This document shows, one piece after another, positions 10,201 to 17,413 of a DNA stretch of 64,000 nucleotides; within the stretch, counting starts at the first letter, position 1, and the number at the start of each line of letters is the position of its first letter. The notes under the pieces are model-generated. The model searched no databases. It had not been told where the DNA came from and saw nothing but the letters and a program-made list of their open reading frames with translations. This stretch comes from CAMDMI01 sp044379485. GTDB taxonomy: Bacteria > Bacteroidota > Bacteroidia > Cytophagales > Flexibacteraceae. The position numbers and the translations under genes were made by a program. Where the stretch lies: positions 9,754 to 73,753 of the forward strand of contig JBIPOE010000010.1 of assembly GCA_044379485.1 (NCBI GenBank), read 5' to 3'.

Positions 10201-13200
10201 GCTATTGCCACACCAAGTGAAATTGGCAACAACAGTTCCAGAGTATGTACCAATGCGTCAACAACCTATGAAATTGGTTCAGTTTTGGGCGCCACTAGCT
10301 ACCGATGGAAAATTCCAAATGTCCTCGGTTCAATAACAGCATTTAATGGAACTTCGATAGCCACATCTACTCAAATAACAGTTACCTATGGCAGTACAAT
10401 TGGGACAGGTTCCGTTTCGGTAACTGCGGTTAACAGTTGCGACAGTTCCAACAACAGAAAATCAATAGGTGTAAGCGTTGCCATTTGTGAAGACCTGGTA
10501 ACCAGCAATGTGCAGGCAGTGGGCAATAAACTTTGCACAGGGACAAACTTTAATGTCAGTTTCACCACAGCTGCCAGCTACACAGCGGGCAATCAATTTA
10601 TTGCTGAGTTGTCTGATGCATCAGGTAATTTTACAAGTCCTGTTCAGATTGGCTCCATCAGTTCAACCACGGTTGCGCCCATTTCTGCCAACATTTCTCC
10701 GCTGGGATTTGTACCAGGAACCGGATATAAAATCAGGGTGCGATCAACCAATCCTTTGGTAATCGGAACTGCCTTTTCTGCAAATCTGGACATCAATTCA
10801 AAACCAAGTGATCCTGCAAACTTTTCTTCCTCCATAAGTACTGTTTGTGCGGGTTCATCCGGAAATGTTTTTACCATTCCAGCCATAACGGGGGCATCTT
10901 ACCGCTGGCAAATTCCAATTGGATCCACAATAACATCTCCGCTTGGATTGACTGGTACTTCAGTGGTAACGACCAGCAACTCCATCACCCTTGCTTTTGG
11001 AACTACATCTGGCAAAGTTTCAGTAAGGGCGTTTAACAATTGTGACAGCAGCACGAACAGCACAGAACAAATTATTAACGTAAGTCCCTGTTCTTTAACG
11101 ATTACAGGTGTTACGGGCGCAGGAGGAAGCAGTACGTATTGCCCAAATCAAACCATAAATGTGGCATTTTCGACAGTAGGTTCTTTTGAAACTGGCAATT
11201 CTTTTCAGTTACAGTTGAGTGATGCTTTTGGTGTATTTGCCGGAGGAACCGCCAGTAATTTAGGGACCGCAATACCAGGATTAGGCTCAGGATCTATTTC
11301 GGAAATATTGCCTTCAACCGTCTCTGGATCAGGGTATAAAATCAGGGTGATTTCTTCCAGTCCGGTAAGGCAAAGCCCTGATTTTAATTTGATTCTTCCG
11401 GAAGTTCCAAATATGGGGGCCACTATAATAACGGGTTCGGCATCCGTTTGTACGGCACAGGCAGGCGTAACATATAGTATTCCAGCGGTTTCCGGATCAA
11501 CAGGCTATCGTTGGAGCATTCCACAAGGAGCCATCGTAACCTCGCCAACTGGAATTTCCGGAACTTCATTTGTGACAAACGAAACCAGCATAACCATCAC
11601 CTTTGGGAATAATTCTGGCAATGTGTCTGTGAGGGCTTTTAATACTTGTGGCGATAGTGCCTTGAATGCAGTTAGCCAATTAATAGCTTTAAGTCCTTGC
11701 GACCTAAGTATCAGCAGCATTTCTCCAGCCACGATTTGTGAAGGAAACAGTATTTCCGTAAATTATGCAACAGGCAGCACCTTCAATGCTGGAAATGTAT
11801 TTAAATTACAATTATCAGATGCGACAGGTCAGTTTGGAGCAGGACTTACTGAACTTGGCAGCCTGAACAGCACCTCAAGCGGAACCATTTCCGGAACACT
11901 TCCTGCTGGAATTACAGGTAACATTTATAAAGTAAGGGTAATTTCAACTTTACCAGTTTTAATAAGCAGTGAATCCAGCCTGAACATTCTGCCTAAACCA
12001 GTTACCGGAAACAGAACTATCAATGGATCAGCTACTTTATGCAGCAATCAAACTGGCAATTCTTATACGATTTCAAGTCCGATTCCGAACGCTTCCTCTT
12101 ATAAATGGATATTTCCAGCTGGGTTTACCATTCAGGGATTTTCAGGAAATGTTGCCATTGGACCCAACTTGACTGCAATTCAGGTAAACGCTGGTTCTGT
12201 TGGTGGTGAGGTTATTATTCGGGCTTTCACCGCCTGCAACGACAGCACAGCTGATGTCAGTCTAACCGTTTCTGTTCAAAATTGCATCATCGACTTTAGC
12301 CCAAGTGCCACAGTTTCTTGTGTGCAAAGCAGTATTTCATTTGGTAATGTTACCGCCGGAGCCGCAACTTATTTATGGAACTTTGGGCAGGGAGCCATTC
12401 CAGCCACTTCAACTTTGGAAACACCACCTGCCATTACATACAATACACCCGGACAAAAAACAGTTCGATTGACCATTAACGCAGGTATTGCAGGACAGGA
12501 ACTGAGCAAAGAAGTTCAGATTCAGATTAACGATTTACCAGGTTTGCCAGATTTAATCAACACACAAGCAGAATTGTGTGGATCGAAAACCGTTACCCTT
12601 TCTGTAAACCAGTTGCCAGGAACCAACAGTTATGTTTGGCAATATCCTATAGGTTGGTCCATTTCATCTGGCTCAGATACAACTGCTGTTATCAATGTTT
12701 TAACCGGCACAACTGGTGGCCTGGTAAGCGTGAGAGGAAAAAATGAATGTGGAATCGGACCAGCCACAAGCCGTTCATTTTTTATCAAAAACGATACCAT
12801 TCCGACAGTAACCGTTACAAACAGTGGTTTAAGCATTTGCCCAGGCAATTTGGTCTCTTTTAAACTGATTTCTGCGGATACAACAGGCAGCATTTCCTGG
12901 TTTGTAAATGATGAAATAGTGGCAGGAAACAAAACCACCAGATTTTCGGCCTCCACATTTTCGGCTGGAGATCGGGTTAAGGCCAGTATAAACTACAATT
13001 CACAATGTTTAGGCCTGGTTTCGGCTACCACTGAAGCACAGTTTGTTGTCTTTAAAGCAAGTCCATTTGATAAAATTTTGCCTGTTATTGGTGAATTGGA
13101 AGTCTGCAACCAGGATGAAAAAACCTATTCAGTGCCGGACGGTTCTGATTTTACATTCAACTGGAGTTTGCCAGAAGGTGTGGTAATTGAAAGTGCTCAG

Positions 13201-13596
13201 GGAAGTGCTTCCATAAAAGTAAAAGTTGAAAATCTGGAAAGACCAGATACCATTTCTGTTTCTGTTACAGACTCCAATGCCTGTATCTGGTCCTATGCTT
13301 TATCTAAAATCCAGATATGGGAAAAATGTGGAACCATTACCATTGCCAATGTTTTTACCCCGTCAATTGGAGACAAAAACTCTGTTTGGTTAATCGACGG
13401 ATTGCAGGAATATCCCAATGCCAGCATCAAAGTTTTTAACCGATGGGGAGGCAAAGTATTTGAATCCAAGGGATATACAAAACCATGGGACGGCACCAAA
13501 GGCGGAGAACCATTGCCAACCGCAGCCTACTATTACATCATCGATTTAAAAGATACCAATCGAACTTTTACAGGTTCAGTAACCATAGTACGTTAA
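4291..13596 (+). CDS. Giant modular surface adhesin, T9SS type B (gliding-type)
   Basis: The product has 3101 residues. It has a hydrophobic signal segment (residues 9-25, cleavage near DGYGQ). Residues about 30-940 look like beta-propeller or kelch-type sequence with many Trp/Gly/Tyr strands. The remainder is a chain of modules. Eight copies of a ~90-residue repeat share a core like AGNxFxxQLSDAxGxF and end YKIRVISxNP; they start near residues 952, 1467, 1573, 1770, 1874, 2079, 2280 and 2480. Between them are about eight PKD-like Ig domains (SYRWxIPxG ... VSVRAFNxCDS), two classical PKD domains (near 1134 and 2667) and one F5/8C discoidin-like domain (about 1241-1379). The last 88 residues are a gliding-type (type B) sorting domain: NVFTPS, KVFNRWGGKVFES, WDGT, YYYIIDLKD. 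Family knowledge suggests a SprB-like adhesin used in attachment or gliding. The PorP/SprF gene just downstream supports this. Confidence 0.93.
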   Translation: MYSLTKLQKNLLPILITCIWLFKIVDGYGQNNFWQKINKGFGPSCPPFGQGTASSAISGGFESKSNISHKGGFAYTMINPKAVGCGNGLYMHDTLQNQWIKVAGDPDNGNCGFCTSYLYSNGTDIINYKGNSLYLFTTDYTNYPNGWKGLANFPYVSAVFNSCQSNCSPGGCNSNDRVTPGSYGSFGLDATALIGDTLYYFYLSNCLTEQFKIIKFNYKTLTWTYKNLGQLPVPNGDANLTSGMAITSPASFGGKFQFFVMTSYSPLGNALGTVPNYVMAFNNQTNSWINISNGVNWTNQTGNFIGGGGGLTTNWAKNKLYVSSQQGIWQWAGTGWYQVGAYWGNAPTYPTTYGLYVPGLPKVELIDLYTSKPIGQSNDDLNGTSCPFEDDFFNAGRRSFMSPDDGKNLYVFRTSPPDYPICTVNSRETNGFFRLRANVENIPAPVNNLHVNTATYLGNNGHNDPVGVTLTGKKKLSLFVAGNFNLDPFSPVTYTSTDLRGTGSGKTGFTGPGRSGKVLRLNAAGDTLKEVLTLSDTIYDFDSQNFGEMRQVITGSFGVSVLDSSGKLLWAKPISNPLKTPIKADINDKGWVVTLHQAAAFNHVIQLFDPSGTLMASTTTAKERAYDITIKGDTIFMVGEFNTSGVCSVVRIPYMFVYKYTGSSITSLYSLWNFTNADMAGDCADAMLYKVDVGLNNRVYVAGHTAGGNTVFRWDGTVNEVTFGGQPPNKLIETGDYYTNVQNTRDENKLYFGVIDEVNRRIEKGQIVIPRLPTGAGNTVDISEGNIKADKDGRLYVMGRSFYAIKGRDTKNVNGQIVGTYNGGEPMYLQVSADFRTHLVWHTFGKNVGGDKTKTGVGRGRGVAIRDSSVALIARMNSGFNIPVKPIIQNPFYVVQDAGGKRDAYLVTMIKDAWKVAKKDTIALPYTPGDSIIPTIPADPPQITTGLIQERSICPGDKIDVPFVVNNRKFRAGNVFTVQLSDATGSFTNPVNIGTLTDSVSGIIKSTIPISTLSGTTYKIRVISTNPAVVGSITQASINIGTDLTAAGAIFGPNSVCSGQYGINYSVSPLARVISYNWSVPTGAIILSGQGTNAVSIDFSTSSGGTVSVVPVYSCGVGGNSSAQVAVSNCLTPLAQFSALPLSTCTGSNVQFSDQSINASSWSWTFGPDANPATSTVQNPSVSFTTIGLKEVSLIVNNGASFETKTAYINVTNSASGPPPVIFGDDKICQYPGALPPSGINVAKGKPAAGFWSGGIRTAGAGNLTDGNAATSFTTNNEEPVWFAVNLGADTYLDKIAINLTNGGAIRNFVVEVAPNGSPLSNGWPSSGFTVIKTVTNNAAPILELNALAITTQYIRVRVTTRYGGDPSINEIQAFGPDLRTVYCVPPVSGATQYNWTLPDGTEVSTSNECITVDFASVNIPVGGKIRVTTNSTCVTWSGPAELPVSYSPDCNITANPITIQTGVVSNLNPCPGATLTVPFIVTGSFNAANIFTAQLSNASGSFATPVSIGTFSGTLSSNGAISATLPLSISAGTNYRIRVISSNPYILGSDNGTGISINSCTNSILTKPIVPPSFCVGGSVTIPFTASGTYNAGNIYVAQLSNNSGSFVLPVTLGSLVSNANGELSIVGQFPSNFTQGNGYRIRVISSNPTVTGSETTNDLTVRSKPANTGPIDLDKGIDCNTYANSRFMVDPVLFATGYRWKFNPAGPVIVSGENTRTIYVAFPTLASPQSYIVTVKAFNECDSASNASTYTANAPTLSACAKLIAGEILSPVACAGGTISVPYTATGSFIGQAMVVRLSDNTGNFANYQSNVNVNSALASGIVLLPVPINLALGTGYKVRIFANNFGFASTSITTLTVQNCETINLNTIVTNPLCVGKAISLTYTATGTFLAGNTFTAQLSSPIGSFVAPVTLGNVNSITSGTINGTIPAGVFSGTGYRIRIISSNPARVGTISPADLSVFRKPGDVLAIATPSEIGNNSSRVCTNASTTYEIGSVLGATSYRWKIPNVLGSITAFNGTSIATSTQITVTYGSTIGTGSVSVTAVNSCDSSNNRKSIGVSVAICEDLVTSNVQAVGNKLCTGTNFNVSFTTAASYTAGNQFIAELSDASGNFTSPVQIGSISSTTVAPISANISPLGFVPGTGYKIRVRSTNPLVIGTAFSANLDINSKPSDPANFSSSISTVCAGSSGNVFTIPAITGASYRWQIPIGSTITSPLGLTGTSVVTTSNSITLAFGTTSGKVSVRAFNNCDSSTNSTEQIINVSPCSLTITGVTGAGGSSTYCPNQTINVAFSTVGSFETGNSFQLQLSDAFGVFAGGTASNLGTAIPGLGSGSISEILPSTVSGSGYKIRVISSSPVRQSPDFNLILPEVPNMGATIITGSASVCTAQAGVTYSIPAVSGSTGYRWSIPQGAIVTSPTGISGTSFVTNETSITITFGNNSGNVSVRAFNTCGDSALNAVSQLIALSPCDLSISSISPATICEGNSISVNYATGSTFNAGNVFKLQLSDATGQFGAGLTELGSLNSTSSGTISGTLPAGITGNIYKVRVISTLPVLISSESSLNILPKPVTGNRTINGSATLCSNQTGNSYTISSPIPNASSYKWIFPAGFTIQGFSGNVAIGPNLTAIQVNAGSVGGEVIIRAFTACNDSTADVSLTVSVQNCIIDFSPSATVSCVQSSISFGNVTAGAATYLWNFGQGAIPATSTLETPPAITYNTPGQKTVRLTINAGIAGQELSKEVQIQINDLPGLPDLINTQAELCGSKTVTLSVNQLPGTNSYVWQYPIGWSISSGSDTTAVINVLTGTTGGLVSVRGKNECGIGPATSRSFFIKNDTIPTVTVTNSGLSICPGNLVSFKLISADTTGSISWFVNDEIVAGNKTTRFSASTFSAGDRVKASINYNSQCLGLVSATTEAQFVVFKASPFDKILPVIGELEVCNQDEKTYSVPDGSDFTFNWSLPEGVVIESAQGSASIKVKVENLERPDTISVSVTDSNACIWSYALSKIQIWEKCGTITIANVFTPSIGDKNSVWLIDGLQEYPNASIKVFNRWGGKVFESKGYTKPWDGTKGGEPLPTAAYYYIIDLKDTNRTFTGSVTIVR

Positions 13597-13638
13597 AAAT
13601 GAAGATTCAAAATTTGCTTTAAGTCCTTAGCTTTGAAT

Positions 13639-14628
13639 ATGGAATTGACGACTAGCACTTTAATTGGTTCAGTAGCTGAAATTATTCGAAACAGCAGAGA
13701 GCGGGTATTTCGGATGGCCAATTCGGCACTTTTGGAAACATACTGGGAAATAGGCAAGCTCATAATTGAAGATGAACAATCTGGAAATGCCAAAGCTCAG
13801 TATGGCAAAGCAACCTTAAAAAAGCTGGCCGAAGCACTCACCTTAGAGTTTGGCAAGGGGTTTGACGAACGGAATCTAAATAATATGAGGGCTTTTTATG
13901 CTGCATTTCCAATTTGGAACGCATTGCGTACTGAATTGAGCTGGACACATTACCGCATTTTATCCCGTTTAGATTCAGGAGCGAAAAGGGATTATTATTT
14001 ACAGGAATCTATCACATCAAACTGGAACAGCAGGGAACTTCAAAGGCAAATAAATGCCCTCGCTTTTGAGCGGGTTGTGAAGCACTTACCTGAAAGTTCA
14101 GGCACACCTACCATTGAGAACCTTATCAAAGATCCCTACATTTTTGAATTTCTGGGTTTTTCAGGGGAAGAGAAAAATTCCGAAAAATCAATAGAAACAG
14201 CCATTATCAACCATTTGCAAAGGTTTTTACTGGAGTTGGGAAAGGGTTTTGCTTTTGTTGCACGTCAGCAGCACATCGTTACCGATACTTCAGATTTTTA
14301 CATTGATCTGGTTTTTTACAACTACATTCTGAAATGCTTCATTATCATCGATTTGAAAAAAGGTGCAATGACACACCAGGATATTGGTCAGTTGGATATG
14401 TATGTGCGTATGTATGACGACATGAAAAGAGTTGAAGGGGACAACCCTACTATTGGTTTATTGCTATGCTCTGAGAAGGATGAAGCCATTGTGAAATACT
14501 CCGTTCTGAATGACCAAAACAACCTTTTTGCCAATAAATATTTATTGTATTTACCAAAGGAAGAACAACTTAAAAAATTGATCGAAGAAGACAGACTTAG
14601 ATTCGAACTTGAAAATGAGAAGAAATAA
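13639..14628 (+). CDS. YhcG/DUF1016 family PD-(D/E)XK nuclease
   Basis: The product has 329 residues; ATG 13639 is preferred over an in-frame TTG two codons upstream. Residues about 8-150 are the DUF1016 N-terminal domain (ALLETYWEIGKLI, GKGFDERNLNNMRAFY, LSWTHYRILSRL). Residues about 160-320 are a PD-(D/E)XK nuclease fold whose active-site line reads DFYIDLVFYN ... IIIDLKKG. D223, D238 and K240 are visible, with Asp in place of the commoner Glu of the E-x-K pair. The family is often found next to restriction-modification and other defence genes, and its cellular task is poorly defined. No methylase or specificity gene is nearby. It lies 42 bases after the adhesin and its last 14 bases overlap the PorP/SprF gene, so it is probably co-transcribed with both. 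Confidence 0.9.
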   Translation: MELTTSTLIGSVAEIIRNSRERVFRMANSALLETYWEIGKLIIEDEQSGNAKAQYGKATLKKLAEALTLEFGKGFDERNLNNMRAFYAAFPIWNALRTELSWTHYRILSRLDSGAKRDYYLQESITSNWNSRELQRQINALAFERVVKHLPESSGTPTIENLIKDPYIFEFLGFSGEEKNSEKSIETAIINHLQRFLLELGKGFAFVARQQHIVTDTSDFYIDLVFYNYILKCFIIIDLKKGAMTHQDIGQLDMYVRMYDDMKRVEGDNPTIGLLLCSEKDEAIVKYSVLNDQNNLFANKYLLYLPKEEQLKKLIEEDRLRFELENEKK

Positions 14629-15583
14629 AATTTACCTGATCACCACAATTTTGGCACTCTTCACCAACTATGGTTTTGCCCAGCAAAAGCCCCAATACAG
14701 CCAGTATATGAACAACCAGTTTCTCCTGAATCCCGCAGTGGCTGGGACAAGTGGGCAAATTGATATGAAAGCAGGTTTTCGGCAACAATGGGCTGGCATA
14801 AATGATGCGCCCCGCACGTTTTATGTAAGTGGAAACATGGGCATTGGAGAGCAAAGTGGAAAACTAATGAAGGGCAACAATCTTTCAGGAAAATCGGGGC
14901 ATGGCATTGGTTGTATTGCCTTGAAAGATCAAACCGGCCCCCTTAGCTGGACTTCGATGTATGTTTCTTATGCGTATCACATGCAGATGAGCCAGGATTT
15001 TATGGCTTCACTTGGTGCCAGTGTAGGCTTTCAGCAATTTAACCTGGACGGCTCACGGTTGCTTTATGTAGATCAGACTGTTGCGGGGATTGGTAACATC
15101 AGCAATACCACGCCAGATGCCAATCTGGGTTTGTGGGTATATGGAAAGAACCTGTATTTTGGCGCATCTGTTCAGCAAATTGTGCCATCTAAAATAGATG
15201 GGTACACTACAACCTCAGGTACGAACGGAAGCAATCAATTGGCAAAACACTACTTTATCACAGCAGGTTATAAGTATGACATCAACAAGGAATTTTCGCT
15301 CATTCCTTCTTTTATGGTTAAAATTCAAAATCCCTCCCCTACCTCACTTGATCTCAATGGAAAGGTAGTATTTAAGGAAAAGGTCTGGGCTGGTTTGTCG
15401 TATCGCTTGTCTGATGGTGCCACCATAATGGCAGGATGTGTTGTCAAAGACCTCATCAACATTTCTTATGCATATGACTACATTACTTCTGATCTGAGAG
15501 CCTATCAGTCTGGAAGCCACGAACTCATTATCGGATGTAAACTCTCCAAGGGCAAGAAAAGATCAAATGGGGCATTTTGGTAG
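14615..15583 (+). CDS. PorP/SprF family outer-membrane protein
   Basis: The product has 322 residues, starting at ATG 14615 with signal peptide MRRNKIYLITTILALFTNYG (cleavage after FAQ). The opening motif QYSQYMNNQFLLNPAVAGT and the following RQQW, and the alternating strands to the end, are characteristic of the PorP/SprF family, a predicted outer-membrane beta-barrel related to T9SS. In Flavobacterium johnsoniae the prototype SprF is needed for secretion or attachment of the adhesin SprB, and such genes usually lie directly downstream of a type B sorting-domain adhesin. Here the same pairing exists with the 3101-residue protein, except that a nuclease gene intervenes. The start overlaps that gene by 14 bases. 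Confidence 0.92.
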   Translation: MRRNKIYLITTILALFTNYGFAQQKPQYSQYMNNQFLLNPAVAGTSGQIDMKAGFRQQWAGINDAPRTFYVSGNMGIGEQSGKLMKGNNLSGKSGHGIGCIALKDQTGPLSWTSMYVSYAYHMQMSQDFMASLGASVGFQQFNLDGSRLLYVDQTVAGIGNISNTTPDANLGLWVYGKNLYFGASVQQIVPSKIDGYTTTSGTNGSNQLAKHYFITAGYKYDINKEFSLIPSFMVKIQNPSPTSLDLNGKVVFKEKVWAGLSYRLSDGATIMAGCVVKDLINISYAYDYITSDLRAYQSGSHELIIGCKLSKGKKRSNGAFW

Positions 15584-15868
15584 GTGGTTTGGCAATTTTG
15601 GGTGTTGCAAATTTAAATATGCACCGGCATAATAAACATAACCTTCCATTACAAAACTATTGCCACAATCTCTGCCTGGGTTAGTGTCCCACGAATCAAT
15701 ACATAGTAATTTCAAAAAGATTCAGCCCTACTCGCTGGATGAACCATTCTGATCTCTTTAACCTTATTTGGGAGACACGCACCACAAATTCGAACACCTT
15801 CAGAAGAAAGGTTATCGGCAAATTGTAAATTCTTAAAAAACTGTATTGAATTTTTAAAATTCAAAAAC

Positions 15869-16579
15869 CTATTCCTGCCACAATCTGGCCCCGCCAACAA
15901 TTCCTTCCCGGTTGCTTACAATTTTTACATTGTCATCCAAATGAACATGTAACCTTTTTGCATTCCCTCCGCTGATATACAAAATGTCATAATTGACCAC
16001 AGTTTTGAAAATCTCCAAAACACGTTCCATGCGTTTGTTCCAACGCTTCTCCCCTATTTGCTGAAGTGCAGCATTGCCAATATAGGCATCAAAATCTTTG
16101 GATTTGGTGGCTGGCAAGTGGGCCAGTTCCAAATGTGGCAGCAAGTGTCCATCATTTAAAATTGCCGTTCCAAAACCGGTTCCAAGGGTCATCATCATTT
16201 CCAGACCTTTTCCCTGAACTATTCCAAGTCCTTGCAAATCAGCATCATTTACAACCTTTGCTGGTTTACCCAAAGAATTGCTGAGCTTTTCAGCGAAATT
16301 GGTCATTTTCCAGCTTTCGTTGTCCAGATTTGGGGCGGTGTGCACAATCCCATCCCGAACATAACCAGGAAAACCTACAGAAATTAAATCAAAACCAGGA
16401 AAATCAATGGCCATTTGCTGAATGATATGGAGTACATTTTCCGGATTGGCAGGCGAGGGTGTACTCAATTTTTTGTACTCCATTACCACTTTGCCATCCT
16501 GGTCTATCATGCTGGCTTTGATGCCGGATCCTCCAATATCTATGGAAAGAATCTTCTTGTGGCCTGTAATTTTCTTCAT
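15869..16579 (-). CDS. ROK family kinase, polyphosphate-glucokinase-like
   Basis: The product has 236 residues from ATG 16579 (an in-frame TTG six codons upstream is less likely). The phosphate-binding motif LSIDIGGSGIKASMIDQDG lies near the start, the sugar/catalytic segment VVNDADLQGLG in the middle, and the adenosine motif TLGTGFGTAI after it. LSTPSPANPENV and HTAPNLDNESW match the polyphosphate glucokinase (PpgK) branch of ROK proteins, which phosphorylate glucose with polyphosphate or ATP. The classical ROK zinc-binding cysteine motif is absent, as is usual in that branch. The phosphate donor cannot be decided from sequence. It stands alone on the minus strand, about 290 bases from the PorP/SprF gene. 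Confidence 0.85.
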   Translation of the reverse strand: MKKITGHKKILSIDIGGSGIKASMIDQDGKVVMEYKKLSTPSPANPENVLHIIQQMAIDFPGFDLISVGFPGYVRDGIVHTAPNLDNESWKMTNFAEKLSNSLGKPAKVVNDADLQGLGIVQGKGLEMMMTLGTGFGTAILNDGHLLPHLELAHLPATKSKDFDAYIGNAALQQIGEKRWNKRMERVLEIFKTVVNYDILYISGGNAKRLHVHLDDNVKIVSNREGIVGGARLWQE

Positions 16580-16633
16580 GTCTTTTTGAACTTGCAATAA
16601 GACAAATTTTGAAGATTATTTTACAATTTGCTT

Positions 16634-16930
16634 TTAATCTCTAAGTACCTTTCTAACAATTCTTCCTTTGGAATTGCTAAACTCCAAAAAGTAAACGCCT
16701 TTTTCAAACAATTGAAAATCAACTTGTTTACGACCCGCTTGCATCTCAAATTTCAAGACTTCTTTTCCTGTAATGCTTATGATCCGAACCATTGAAGATT
16801 CATTGCTTCGTATGTTGAGCAAACCTGAATTGGGATTGGGGTAAATTGAAAACTCAGGCTTCAAACTTACTTTTTCCCAATTGCTCAATACCAAAACATT
16901 ATGCATAAGATCTGATACCAAAGCTGTCAC
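16634..16930 (-). pseudogene. Orphan T9SS type A sorting domain, likely gene remnant
   Basis: The frame encodes at most 98 residues and begins with GTG immediately after an in-frame TAG. Almost its whole length is a type A T9SS sorting domain: FSIYPNPNSGLLNIRS, VRIISITGKEVLKFE, FEKGVYFLEF and the basic end RIVRKVLRD. It has no signal peptide and no passenger domain, so it could not reach the secretion machinery as written. The simplest reading is the surviving 3' end of a larger decayed gene. An unusual inverted repeat (AAGGTTTTTT at 16935-16944, AAAAAACCTT at 16970-16979) lies just upstream and may mark a deletion or rearrangement edge. Confidence 0.65.
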
Positions 16931-16977
16931 CTACAAGGTTTTTTCAATGAATATATTTTATACCGGATTAAAAAACC

Positions 16978-17004
16978 TTAAAAAAAATCCCGCTTTCGCA
17001 GGAT
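16978..17004 (-). terminator. Intrinsic terminator after the response-regulator gene
   Basis: Read on the minus strand, ATCC-t-GC pairs with GC-g-GGAT around GAAA, and a run of eight T follows. It lies 32 bases after the stop of the receiver-domain gene and ends the two-component operon. Confidence 0.85.
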
Positions 17005-17035
17005 CTCTATATTCATGTTGAGTAGTAAAATAAAA

Positions 17036-17413
17036 TCAGGCAAAGGCTTTTACCTTTTCTACCAAAACATCAAAGTTCAATGGTTTTTGAAGAAAATCTG
17101 TAAAACCTTGATTTTTAAATTCTTCCATGCTCAGGTTTTTCGCATTTCCGGTAATGGCGATAATTGGAATACCAGCTTTTTGCTTGTCCTCCATTTTTCT
17201 AATTAGGGCAGTACATTCAGTGCCATCCATTCCCGGCATGTTGATATCCATCAGAATTACATTGTATAGCTTTCCATCAGAAAGTAAATCCAGGACTGCC
17301 TGGCCGTTTTTTGCAGAGGAGATTTCACAATTTTGAAACTCCAGAATTTTTTTTGTCAGGTTGAGAATAACAGAGCTATCCTCTGCAATCAAAACTTTAA
17401 TTTTTCCACTCAT
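17036..17413 (-). CDS. Single-domain response regulator (CheY-like)
   Basis: The product has 125 residues and is a complete receiver domain with no output domain. The acidic pair E11/D12, the phospho-acceptor D56 (LMDINMPGMDG), T88 (AITGN) and K110 (QKP) are all present. By family knowledge it accepts phosphate from a histidine kinase or HPt domain and acts by protein contact. Its start codon lies inside the end of the upstream hybrid kinase gene (17-base overlap, different frame), which implies translational coupling and makes that kinase its probable partner. The kinase's HPt domain would be a natural phosphate donor. Confidence 0.92.
   Translation of the reverse strand: MSGKIKVLIAEDSSVILNLTKKILEFQNCEISSAKNGQAVLDLLSDGKLYNVILMDINMPGMDGTECTALIRKMEDKQKAGIPIIAITGNAKNLSMEEFKNQGFTDFLQKPLNFDVLVEKVKAFA

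Noticed and set aside
13639..14628. Restriction-modification or other complete defence island around the nuclease gene
   Set aside because: No methylase, specificity, helicase or toxin-antitoxin partner is present; both neighbours are T9SS surface genes.
15584..15900. 62-codon minus-strand frame overlapping the end of the ROK kinase gene, and its neighbourhood
   Set aside because: It shares 32 bases with a well-supported gene, its product is not recognised, and its composition does not look like a protein. The 285-base gap is left unassigned.
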